Below the pieces are notes generated by a model. That model was not told the DNA's origin. It did not search any database and worked only from the letters and a program-made list of their open reading frames with translations. 64,000 bases of DNA from Sacculina carcini (Eukaryota; Arthropoda; Thecostraca; Sacculinidae), in contig OU696596.1 of assembly GCA_916048095.2 (NCBI GenBank), positions 4,552,695-4,616,694 on the forward strand, written 5' to 3'. Of this stretch, positions 1 to 11,340 are shown one piece after another. Within the stretch, counting starts at the first letter, position 1. Each line of letters begins with the position of its first letter. Made by a program: the position numbers and the translations under genes.

Positions 1-60
1 ATCATCTCATCATAACACAGTATCGCCAACTATGATCAGACAAAAGAAGGTAGAAAGGAG

Positions 61-472
61 GTATGTTTCTCAACGTGGGACATATAGCCCCTTGGGGGCC
101 ATGGGATTCTTTTGAGAGGTCATTGGACCAAAATTAAAACATGGTGGGTCACCATATTTTCCACAGGAACCATACAAATTCATGTTGAAAATTTTCATTC
201 CATGAATATGTACGATGTTGTACATTTCAATCGTGTGAACCATCGACGTCTGTGTGCTCAACCCACCTGTACGCAATGCGTGGTGTTGTTTTGGTGGACA
301 AGGGAAATATTCACCGGCGCACATAAGCCCTGGAGAAGCCGCAACGCGACTATCCATGTTTGTATGGGGCCACAAGCACTTCTAGGAGGGACACGGATTG
401 TTTCTGGGGAGCCACAAGGAAACACATAGTGTTGAAGGGGACCACGGCGAGAGGCAGGTTTAAGAATCACTG
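61..472. mobile_element. hAT-like non-autonomous DNA transposon remnant
   Basis: The right edge, read on the minus strand, begins CAGTGATTCTTAAACCTG, close to the CAGTGGTTCTCAACC termini common in Charlie-type hAT elements. The left edge near 64-80 reads TGTTTCTCAACGTGGG and is followed by a CCCCTTGGGGG block also typical of that group. The two ends match imperfectly as inverted repeats. I could not find a matching 8-bp duplication at both sides, so the exact left boundary is uncertain. No transposase is visible. Confidence 0.45.
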
Positions 473-703
473 CAATAGAGTTGCGTATAAAACAGCTCCA
501 CAAGAATTTCGTTAAATACCATTCGTATTTTTCACACGCCTAATTATCTCTTATCGATTACTAATTATCGTACAGTACGAATTAAGACACAACCCATGAT
601 TTATGACCTAGAACACTCAACAAACACTACGAGTAATAGTGCACTCGTTCATGTCTTCCTCTAAATAAGATCGTGTGCATGCATGTGTCTCGGGCCGGTT
701 CAG

Positions 704-2777
704 GTGGAGGATATCTATCACAGCTGGTCGAGCCTCTGCCTGTCGTAATGGCTGATGAGGCTCCCACCGCCTTCGTGCCGCAACATTTCGAGCCAGCGTC
801 CGGCTATGCCGCAATACCGGCCTCCGATATTTCCGGTCAAGCATACGAAGCGGCATCACCCGAATTCTATCCGACACAAGCCGGTGCAGTTGTCAAGTAC
901 CGTCAGCCTTCGACGCACAAGTTGTACACTGCGTCGGCCGCCGGCAGACAATGTGACGTAACCGCCATAGGATTCGAGGCGTTCTCATGCGCCACCGGAT
1001 CAACGGCAACGACACCGTCCGCCCCCCTCCATCAGCCCACCGTGGCAGTCTACGAGCCTCATCACCATCATCATCATCACCATCCACCACCACAACAACA
1101 TCTTCATCCTCATGCAGCGGCGCAACATCAGCAGCAGCCTCAGCCTCCGCAACACTACCACACGGTGCCTCATGGTCCGGCCGATGGCTGGACCACCGAC
1201 CTCCTGAGTCATCATCACCAGCACCAACAGCACGCGGGTGTAATGATATCGGATCCAACGGCACCTAGGCATTCTCCACTGCATGGCGACATGAAGCCCC
1301 TCATGATGATGGCTCCTCCGTTTCACCAGCAGGCAGGTGTGGTGGGAGCAGGACCATGTTTCACCGGCTCGGGGCCTATTCAGTTGTGGCAGTTTCTGCT
1401 AGAACTGCTAACAGACAAGTCATGTCAAGGTTTCATCTCGTGGACGGGAGATGGCTGGGAGTTCAAGCTCACCGATCCGGATGAGGTGAGAAAAAATCCA
1501 CGATCGAATAACACTCATTTTGACATTGGGCACATATCTCACATTTTCATTGGACGAATAAAATAGATACGAAGACATGTGAAGACAATATCACCAACAT
1601 ATAAAGATCTATTAAGATCACATCACTATGAAAACCATATTAGCATAAGCTCAAAATTCGAAATCAAATTATGCCCTTGTAAGTATTTCACGTGTGCGTA
1701 ATGATAATCAGAGCTTCAAACTTATTTATATTGCCCAAATTAGATCTTGAAGTTTTGTCCTTTTCGCACGCATTTATGAACACCACCGAGGATAAATAAC
1801 CAAACCACATATTTTCTCTTTACAGGTCGCCAGAAGATGGGGCACAAGAAAAAATAAACCGAAGATGAACTACGAAAAATTGAGCCGTGGACTGCGATAC
1901 TATTATGATAAGAACATAATACACAAGACAGCTGGAAAGCGATATGTATATCGCTTCGTCTGTGACCTTCAGAATCTTTTAGGGTAAGAGCATTGGCAGT
2001 TTATATACAAGTTCAAAAAGATTTTAGTGTAGTGGGGTGAAACAGAAAAAGAGATCAAATACCAAACATTGTCCTTTTGCAATCTTAGCATTACAATATG
2101 AAACATTACAATATGAAGATAACATTATCTCGATCGATCGATGGTCAATTGTGATTGGTGAAATTATCGACATTTCATCTGCTTTCTCACGAATAATTGT
2201 TCTGCTTCTCGCCAGTCGCAAGTTCTCTTATTGAATTGAAATTTCATCAGCACCGACGATGGAAGAAACAAAAATTCAATGATGAAAATTAAGTCACTCA
2301 TACCTGAAAAGTGTCCCAGTGCATTTGGATGTGTCTAATGGTATATAAGACTTCGTATGATAATCGAAAAGGCACTGCTGGCTTGAACCATCTCAAAAGA
2401 AATACTATTCAGATGCTAATGGTAAGATAAACGCGCACCAAGCGGTGTGATTTCGAGTGCCAACGTCTATTTATGTTACTTTCATATTGTATTGTATTGG
2501 TACGAACAACTCAATGAAATATCACGCACACACACTGCGTCACAATTGTGACGCTCTTACGTGACAATATGAAAGATTTGATCCTTTTCCACTAAACTTT
2601 TAAATATTTTAGGATCTTTTGGGAAATTCACAGTCGTTTCAGAACAATGGTCAGTCAATCTTATTCTTGAAGAAACTTACTGACAATATCGATGCGTATC
2701 TGTGTTGATTTAGATACTCGCCAGAAGAGCTGCACGCGATGGTGGACTTCAAGCCGGACCAGAAGGACGATGAGTGA
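704..2777 (+). CDS. ETS1/pnt: ETS1/ETS2/Pointed-type transcription factor, 3' part (three exons)
   Basis: A DNA-binding transcription factor acting in the nucleus, known as a target of Ras/MAPK signalling in this family. Exons: 704-1485, 1826-1983, 2714-2777 (stop TGA). The junctions are in phase (GAT GAG|GTGAGA; tacag|GTC GCC; GG|GTAAGA; tttag|A). The first exon is a low-complexity linker rich in His, Gln and Pro, with an eight-histidine run near 1060, and it ends in the start of the ETS domain ([12 protein letters not shown]). Exon 2 carries the recognition helix region ([14 protein letters not shown]). Exon 3 gives the family C-terminus ([13 protein letters not shown]). The tail [12 protein letters not shown] closely matches ETS1/2 rather than other ETS classes. 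The Pointed (SAM) domain is not seen and must be encoded left of the window. The exon may start at the acceptor ending 703; an ATG at 679 is a less likely start. AATAAA signals occur at 4273 and 4281. Confidence 0.93.
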
Positions 2778-5700
2778 ACTTCCCAGTTGTGATTCGATAT
2801 TTCATTCAACTGGTATCTGGAGCCCAGGGGCCAGTACCTGACTGTTTATCGCTTCCACTATGTCCGCCATATTGTTCTGCATTACTGCTGATCTCCTGAA
2901 TTGAGTCGGGGCTGAGTCTGTCCGAAGCACATGAAAACACCACCTATTTGGTGGTGATATTCACCGATCCCACGCATACTGACCTATATGGTGCCACAAG
3001 CGTCCCAACCAAGTGCTCACGCTAGTCTCTGTTCGAAAGTAACCCACACTTCTGGTCGGCAAGGTGATTTGCTGGACGAAAGCCATTTACACTTGATGGG
3101 CGCAAAGTCAAACAAAATAGATGGCGTCCACTCCGCAGGTGCTTTTCACACGTTACGACGCCATGCAATCTACGAAGCGGGCCTACACGTGTCTGGCATT
3201 TACGCGATACACCAAAGCCAATAATGCACAGGAACGTACCGTTTCTGTTGGAGAACAGCAAAAATCAGGGTCTCCAAAGGGCATTGAAGCGACAAGGCCC
3301 AGTTTGGATGTTCAGTTAAATTTTTTGTCTGCTGAGAAGTTTTGCATATGTCGCAGTATCTTTCTGAAGAGAAAGGTTGCTCCAATTAGACTTCATTAGC
3401 TCATGAGAACAATACATTAGGTTATTCGTTGAATTTTTGCTAGTAGCTACATCAGAAGACTGTTCCATTGCGAGGGGTCTGAGAGTAGAAAAAACTGAGT
3501 AATATTTTGATTGCCTAACAAGCATGTTCTTAAGCATCAGTTTCATGAAACAATTCACTCTTGGAATCGTTAGCAAAAAACATGCAGCTTCCATAGTCCA
3601 AAACTTTGATCTGACCGGTTTTCAACTGAAACTGCACTGCACAACCTATTCTTATCTATAGCACATCTTCCTACTATTTGAGGACACTTCAAAACAATAT
3701 CAGTGCCTTCAACCTCGCTGCTAAATCAACCGACGACCAAATGCCGAAAGTCGCAATTGTTTTACAAACTTCCACGTCTGAAACGCATGCTTAGACATGG
3801 AATCATCTTATTGGAGGGTTTATTGTGTCGCAAACGACGAATACGCCAAATATTAAATAGTTTGTGTTATATTAACGATGTCGTGTGCACCGCGCTGTGT
3901 GAAATGTGTATTTTGTCTTCCAATTGTTTTTGCTAGTGATCTATACAGTGTTGTGTTTACGATATTGTATGTATTTTTGTGCGAGTACGCTTTTACCTTG
4001 AGCGTGTTTTCAAGAAAAGTTCGCTGTGGTGACATATTTTATGCCAATATACACTACCAAAACATCTGCTTACAGCTACATTAAGCACAGTTGAACAGCT
4101 AACAGAATTCGAGCATACATAATCGTTCATAAAAAACTCCAAAATACGTTATTTACTTTGGTCTGTACGAAATTCACTCACGACATATTAACATGACAGT
4201 TAAAGATCAATAGAGAATGTTATATTCGCGTCCCAATTTCGCCTCCCATGAGAAGAAATCGTCAAGTGTAAAAATAAATCAATAAACCCCCGCCAAAATC
4301 ATTTATACTCGTCATTTGGGATAAAAACCGAGGACTCAACATAGACCGTTATATCCCATCGCCGATACAAATTCTTCCAGAGATAATTTACCAATATTCT
4401 AAGCTAATTCAGAAAAATCCAGAAAAGCGTCAGAGAAATCATATGACAAATTTAATGCATCCGCTAATTGTGCAAAATAGCATTCAAACCCATATATATG
4501 TTCAATGTGTTGATTGATCCCCGAAAAACAGAACGTGTGTGAAACTATTTAAAAAAGCCTGATTTAGATCAAGATCTATTCAGCCACTGAATGAGGAACT
4601 GAAAAAACATGCGCACACACACAATTTCAATATAATTATATATCAATAGCAGCACACTCATTCAATAAAAAAACACATAATCCAACCGAAGAAATTGCTT
4701 AGTGTCTTTTTCAGTTATATCCATCGACATCCAATCAACCCAATCACGGTCTAATAGGGCAGAGGTTTGACTTTACACTGTTCTAGCTGTTTGATGACTC
4801 AACAGTGATACGAATTTATGCAAGCCGACTTTTGTGTGAAGATAGCTTTGAATGCCCGCTATTTCGAGACCGGTCCCTGAAAATAGTATTGTATATTCAC
4901 TGAAACGAACTGAGCCTGTCAAGTGACATTCACCAATGGCATTCACACATACACACACACACACATACACACACACTAAGCCATACGCACCGAGAAATAC
5001 CAGTGTTTCTTCTCAATATAGGCGTTGCTTGGTGGTACAGCGTCCAGAAGTAAGCCCCAATATCCTGAAAACAATGCATAGTGACATGTGGCTCATGAGC
5101 TACGACCCATCGGAGCGTAGTGCCTGGGCTCGCCACTGTCGAGAACTCGATCGATAACCGACTGATTCATCGCCAGCGTCATCATCGCCACCGACGACCA
5201 CCTCTGGTGAGCCAAAGCGAGGCCGCGTCGCATTCGTCGACTACGTTTGTTCGCTTGTTCCGTACACACACACACAGATACACTGCGGTTGACGCAAGTG
5301 AGACGTGCAGCGTGTGTAAATGTATGTGTGTGTCGTTGATAACAAGGGAAAGCGTCTAGTAAACCTTCAGCAGGTAGCAAATGTAAGTATTGTTAATCTA
5401 CAATGTTTTCAAGAAGTCACTATAAATAAGTACGGTAGGTTCAATCGGAACGAACATCAGCAAAGACGAGAATACTATGTATGGAGCAATCATCAGAAAA
5501 TAGACGTGTTTAATTAGTGTTGCCCACATTTGTCACAAGAGCCAAACGTTTGAGGAAATGCATTGCGGATTCTTATAAAAGTCCGTGGTTTCATGCTCGA
5601 GAAATTTGATACTTCCCTTTCAATAATATCAAAAATGTTTCTTTCCACCTTTTCCTTATATGAACTAAGACGATAAAATTTCACTCCAGCTTAACTGAGT

Positions 5701-5889
5701 GAACACATATAAGCGCCAATATAAACTACTTATGCAAATGTTTTTAATAGTCTGCACAACAGAAGGGACGACGGCCCAGTGACTATGCAAAACTAAAACT
5801 GACCTGATTAAAATAAACTAATAAAATAAAATAATAATGTGTGGTTTGTATCAGCTTACGCCGGTACCAGTTCAAAACAACCTCACCGG
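2778..5889. other. ETS 3' flank and spacer upstream of the DLK-type gene
   Basis: No convincing coding exon was seen. AATAAA signals at 4273-4278 and 4281-4286 (+) are candidates for the ETS poly(A) site, implying a 3'UTR of about 1.5 kb. Short (CA)n tracts lie at about 4945-4975 and 5265-5280. A GC-richer patch at about 5095-5265 ends in a donor-like CTCTG|GTGAGC near 5210 and could be an untranslated first exon of the downstream kinase gene. That is a guess. Confidence 0.4.
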
Positions 5890-8058
5890 ATGCAGTTTCG
5901 CAGCACTGATGCCGACATCGACCACGTTGTCGGAGTATGCTGTGCGAATGGCGAACTATCAGAAGAGCGATGGACCACAACCTCAGACCAAGTTCATAAC
6001 CAGACTGGTAAAACGCCAAACTGTCGCTTCGACTTCCACAGTATTTCCAACAGTTTATTGGCGTTGTCCAATCATGAAAATTTTCAACATAACCAAGTTC
6101 AGCCTGACTTGGAGGTGGCAACGCACGGAGAAAGTGAACGGGAAGCTGATATGCCACCATCGTCTACATTCATGCATGGACTGTGGAAGCGTCTGAGACC
6201 TATGTTGTCCATGATCGGCAATAGAAGAACGAGAGACGAGGACAGTCCTTCTACTGATCCATCCGCGTGCAAAATATCGTTCGACCAGGTGAGTGACCTC
6301 CAATGGCTAGGATCTGGGGCACAGGGTGCAGTGTTTCGCGGCGAGTTCCGTGGTCGGACGGTTGCCGTAAAAAAAGTTCGTGATTGTCGCGAAACCAGTG
6401 TGCGACAACTCCTACAGCTCAATCATCACAATGTAGTACGGTTACTGGGAGTGTGCACCGACTCTCCGTACTACTGCATAATCATGGAGTACTGTCAGCA
6501 TGGATCCCTTCATGATCATTTGCGAGACGGCAAGCAACTCTCGCCTGGCCGTTTCATGGACTGGTCGACGCAAGTGGGTGCCGGCATGAGATATCTACAC
6601 GATAATCGAATAATTCATCGTGACCTCAAGAGTGCCAACATTCTGTTCGGCGAAGACCACACGGCAAAAATCAGCGATTTTGGTACGTGTCGAGACCGTC
6701 CGGATATCAGCATGAGCATGTCCTTCGCGGGTACCGTCGCCTGGATGGCGCCAGAGGTGATACGCAACGAGCCCTACTCGGAGAAAGTAGATGTGTGGTC
6801 ATTTGGCGTCGTATTGTGGGAGATGCTCACAGGCGACGCGCCATATCGTGATGTGGACTCCAGTGCAATCATCTGGGGAGTGGGCAACGAGTCACTGCAC
6901 CTGCCTATCCCCCACACCGCCCCGACCGGGATTAGGCATCTAATCGAAATGTGTTGGAGTGCTACCCCCGCGGAGCGGCCGTCCTTTCCACAAGTGATTA
7001 GTAGACTGGAAGCGGTGCGAGCAGAAGTCGAATCAATAGCTGATGAACTGTATTCTGAAATGCAGATACAGTGGCGTCAACAGACCCGTGTGCGTCTGGA
7101 CCGCGTCCGCAGCCAGCGAGGCAGCAGTCAAGAAGAAGAGCTGATACGACTTCGACGTGAGGAGCTGCAAAACGCACAGCAGATCCGGGCGCTCTATGAA
7201 CGCCGCCTCGAACAAGCCAACAACTTGTACCTGGAGCTTAACACGTGCTTACTGCGACTGGAGCAGCAGCAACAAGACATATCGCAATCCGGGCGCTGCA
7301 AACGGTCGCTAGCAAAGGCATCCAACGCTACAGATACAAAAAACGTCACGACAGAAGCCGGGTTGCGAGATGGTGTGAGCTCACAGCCCCTCTCAGCTAC
7401 GTCCCTGCCGCAGAGTCCAACAATTCTACCGCTACAAGCATTGCCATCGATCAATCGTGGCCCAACACCGGCAAATGCAATACCACTCGCCAATGGAAAC
7501 ACTATAGCTAATGGTGCTAGCGATCGATGCCAGCAGCAATGGTGGAACAAACAATTAGGCGTGTCACCATCTAGACGAACACCATCAAAGTCACCTCACA
7601 TGGTCGGCGTGGGATGCAATCGAGATTGGCGGCAGCGATTACACCGCGCTGTCCTTACTTCACCACTGAGCAACGGAATTCATGACAACACTGTTAACTC
7701 TACATCATCCGACGACGGGGAGATGTTGTGCGTTAGCGAACGTAGTGCCACTCCCGTTGTGAGAGTGCACCAACATGACGGAGAGTCGAGCTCAGATTCC
7801 GAGTCGTCCCCAGTGCTAGCCTCCGGCCGACTGGGGACGGACGCAGTTCATGGCAGCCTCAGAAACAGCGATGTGTACGACAGACCTAACGCCAATCCAC
7901 AGCGAAACTCAAGCGAAGACACAGTCAGTCCGGATTCGGACAGCTGTGGAGCGACGGCCTGCGTTCGCTGGTCGGATTCCGTGATATCTTCGGAAAGCGA
8001 AGAAGACGAGTCCGGCAGAAGTACGATACGAAAAAACCCGGAGCAAGCGGTCAAGTGA
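5890..8058 (+). CDS. DLK: MAP3K12/MAP3K13 (DLK/LZK, wallenda) dual leucine zipper kinase
   Basis: A MAP kinase kinase kinase of the mixed-lineage group. DLK/LZK proteins act in the p38/JNK axon-injury and synapse pathway. From ATG 5890 it encodes 722 aa. The kinase domain is about residues 134-385: glycine loop GSGAQGAVF, VAVKK lysine about 161, HRDLKSAN with Asp about 245, DFG Asp about 263, and the family-specific SFAGTVAWMAPEVI and DVDSSAIIWGVG. After it comes a leucine-zipper/coiled-coil stretch (about 421-465, REELQNAQQIRALYERRLEQ) closely matching DLK. The tail is Ser/Asp/Glu-rich and ends near RSTIRKNPEQAVK. The whole span is one open frame with no intron. The frame is open upstream to a stop at 5827, so an upstream exon joining near 5854 (tttgtatcag) is possible. 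A perfect donor-like CAG|GTGAGT at 6286-6294 must be read as coding, because it lies inside the conserved kinase start. Confidence 0.93.
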   Translation: MQFRSTDADIDHVVGVCCANGELSEERWTTTSDQVHNQTGKTPNCRFDFHSISNSLLALSNHENFQHNQVQPDLEVATHGESEREADMPPSSTFMHGLWKRLRPMLSMIGNRRTRDEDSPSTDPSACKISFDQVSDLQWLGSGAQGAVFRGEFRGRTVAVKKVRDCRETSVRQLLQLNHHNVVRLLGVCTDSPYYCIIMEYCQHGSLHDHLRDGKQLSPGRFMDWSTQVGAGMRYLHDNRIIHRDLKSANILFGEDHTAKISDFGTCRDRPDISMSMSFAGTVAWMAPEVIRNEPYSEKVDVWSFGVVLWEMLTGDAPYRDVDSSAIIWGVGNESLHLPIPHTAPTGIRHLIEMCWSATPAERPSFPQVISRLEAVRAEVESIADELYSEMQIQWRQQTRVRLDRVRSQRGSSQEEELIRLRREELQNAQQIRALYERRLEQANNLYLELNTCLLRLEQQQQDISQSGRCKRSLAKASNATDTKNVTTEAGLRDGVSSQPLSATSLPQSPTILPLQALPSINRGPTPANAIPLANGNTIANGASDRCQQQWWNKQLGVSPSRRTPSKSPHMVGVGCNRDWRQRLHRAVLTSPLSNGIHDNTVNSTSSDDGEMLCVSERSATPVVRVHQHDGESSSDSESSPVLASGRLGTDAVHGSLRNSDVYDRPNANPQRNSSEDTVSPDSDSCGATACVRWSDSVISSESEEDESGRSTIRKNPEQAVK

Positions 8059-8393
8059 AATTATTCCGGCTTCACTTGTAAACGAAAGCACAGACAAGAG
8101 TCATGTGACTTATTTTGCCACTCATGTCACCCTATTTTGCTTACAGTAATATCGGACAATATATTGCAAGCAAAATTTATGTAACAATTACGTAGTAATG
8201 CTTCCAACAAAAACATTAAGCACGACTATAAACACGCAGTAAGCGCGTTCAATGACGAACAGTTAGACGTCTGTTATAATAGCCAGCTTACGAAGCCAGG
8301 TTTTGTGGCAGAATTCAGCACAAATCGAAAACATTTGAAAGTCACTGCACACAACGCAAACGCATCGATACGTTTACCTGTACGGGCAGCTGA

Positions 8394-8441
<48 letters not shown>

Positions 8442-9232
8442 GGTACATGCAATATTACAACTCGAATTTTATGAGGAGATCCTGATGCTGGTGGTTGCAA
8501 AACAAGAGGAATTTCCAGAATATATTTTATTATAGAGCGCAGAACATCTGGTGCACGCACATGAGCAACCCCAACAGAACAAGCGATAGAATGACAGTAC
8601 CTAAACACACAAGCTTGTGTAAGTCCTCAAAAAGCATTCACAAGACAGGCCCGCAAGTCATTATGCTTGTAGCGAAACACTCCGTCAAAAGCCCAAGTTT
8701 ATGAAACACCAAAACGAAAATCGACAATCCGCCAACACGCTACACTACACAGTTCCCAGATCACACTGGCGTGAAAGATGTACTCTCACCTATGGCGGGA
8801 CACAAAAATGTCCAAAAACAAAACAATACAGAAAAAACAAACAACCAACGAACCCAAAATCAACATGGCTAAGCCAAAATTACACAAGCTCGCAAAATTA
8901 GGAACCGCAAAAGCCAATACTCACAGCGGCGTTCACTTTGAGTGTAAATGCCACTAAAACAAACAAACACATGCACCCCATACGCATTAAATGGTCATAA
9001 GTCGAATTTGGTGTACAATAGTAGGACAAGCGATCTGCCCTCTCGCAGAAAAAAGTGCACAAAACACACTCAACAGATAATCGAACACTCTTCGCTGTGC
9101 GGGCGAAACCAGGAAAAAATCACACACACACACACACACAAATACAGGGCAGATTTAAAATGACTGATCCATGTGGGTGTGTGTGTGTGTGTGTGTTTTG
9201 TGCGTGCAAACCAATCAGAGGTGAGAAAGCAA
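8059..9232. other. convergent spacer between DLK-type and ADSS stop codons
   Basis: The two genes converge here. It holds a (CA)n tract at about 8396-8434, a (CA)n/(TG)n inverted pair at 9118-9196, and A-rich sequence around 8700-8900. On the minus strand an AATAAA at 8526-8531 could serve ADSS, about 0.7 kb past its stop. No coding exon was recognised. Confidence 0.4.
9118..9196. repeat. (CA)n...(TG)n inverted pair in the ADSS 3' flank
   Basis: About 20 bp of CA repeat at 9118-9139 is followed, after about 35 bp, by about 22 bp of GT repeat at 9174-9196. In an ADSS transcript the two arms could pair into a long hairpin just after the stop codon at 9233. Similar opposed pairs occur at about 31060/31125, 32915/32990, 51305/51400 and 52785/52840. 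Confidence 0.7.
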
Positions 9233-9304
9233 TCAAAAGAGTTGTATGATCGATTCTCGTCCCTTACCCACTCCAATCCATTTGACTGTTGAACACAAAC
9301 ATGT

Positions 9305-9343
<39 letters not shown>

Positions 9344-10979
9344 TACACAAACATACATATAATCCAAAATGTATATGATTATGATATATGTTTCCAAAAA
9401 AAATCCTTCTAATTTGTTAGGCACAAATGATACTTTGCAAAAAAGCTTCACGTAGATTTTCCGTGATTATCTTTTGTAAAAAAAGAAATCGAAAAGAGAA
9501 TAACTCCAAAAATGGGTACCAAATTCCAGATGGAAAAACCACTAGACATTCTGCCCTATATACCAGTGGTGCGTAACATTTGTTCTCTGATTCCCCATGT
9601 CTCAATGAGCCAACTATTCATTTTCCACACAACAGCGGCGATATATTCGATACATTCAGTTGTTCACACAAATAAAATGCCAGCAAGTGACTAGTAACAA
9701 AAATAAACGAATTCAGACTGATAAAAACACACTTGTCCTTGTGTCTGACCAAAAACAGTTTTGTCAACAAACATGAGGAAAATTCTTGCACCGAGTTGCT
9801 ATTTGATACGTTGTCACGTGCAATTTAAAGGCTTAAAATGAAAGCGGTGTGAAGTGTGATGGTTAGTTCAAAGTGCTCTGGCAGCATTCGAGATAAGAAG
9901 CAAACTGGAAAGTGACCTCCACTAATATAATAAATTGGCACCATTGATAGAATATAATGGCACCAATGATAGAATATAATGGCACCAATGATAGAATATA
10001 ATGGAACCAATGATATAATAAATTGGCACCATTGATAGAATATAATGGAACCAACGCTATAATATAATGGCACCAATGATAGGATATAATGGAACCAATG
10101 ATAGAATATAATGGCACCAATGATAGAATATAATGGCACCAATGATATAATAGAATGGCACCAATGATAGAACCGCACCTGGTACTCCAACCAGTCGCTC
10201 GATGGTGCGAACATACTGTTTGGCAGCGTCTGGCAACTGTTGCCACGATCTGGCAGCAATGGTATCGCACTGCCAGCCGGCCATTCGTTCGTACTCGACG
10301 CTGACCGACGCCAACACACCGCTGCTGGGCGGAAAATGCGCCAACCGGCGTCCGTCGGGCGCCACATACGCCACGCCAATGGCAATTGTCTCCATTGCGT
10401 CGAGAATGTCCAACTTTGTGATAGCCAAACTGCCGTTACACACACACACACACACACACAAACATACACACACGTGTGCGCAATACGTTTTGCTCAATAC
10501 TCGTGTGATAATCTTACCTTTTCCATGATAATCAATTCAAATGGACAAATTTGACGTCCACGCCAATAACCTCCTGTGTCTGGTGCAGGCATGTGCGTAT
10601 GTGTGTGTGTGTATGAGAGAGAGTGAGAGTGAGAGAGAGTGTGGAGAGAAATCGTACGCCGTGTAGCCGTTGACAGTGTGTGAGTGTCGCAGTTGTACAC
10701 AATCGAGCCAGCCGCAACGACGACGGCGTCCTGTCGTCACGCCAATCTCGGCTCCACGCGACTGCAACAACTCACCAATCTCCTGCCTCTCACACACACA
10801 CACACACACACATACACACACACACACAGGTATATATACAGGTAGACACACACACACACTACATTACATCAAGTAGATATTTATACAGCGCCCTACACCT
10901 AGAAGGTTTCTGGAAGATTATGGAAGATGAGAGAGGAAGATGAAGGAACTTCATTGCAACTCACCAATCTCCTGCCTCT

Positions 10980-11019
<40 letters not shown>

Positions 11020-11260
11020 CACACACAAACACACACATACACACACACACACACATCAACACACAGGTAGGAAGATGAAGGAAGAGAGCAAAGATAAAAC
11101 TAGACATTATATTAATCGTTTAGTATACACAACATTATCTAAATAATGATACAACTTCAACACTAAAACATAATTTATATCTCCCTCCAATACACACATT
11201 ACATTTTTACATTAGGTACATATTTATATAGCGCCCTACACCTAGAGGGTCTCTAGGGCG

Positions 11261-11340
<80 letters not shown>

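Noticed and set aside
112-503. Three overlapping frames of about 80-105 codons
   Set aside because: They lie within a hAT-like element remnant and show no protein family features.
9825-10497. A 214-codon frame with repeated IIFYHW and LSLVPLYS
   Set aside because: The 22-bp minisatellite read in frame next to ADSS exon 8.
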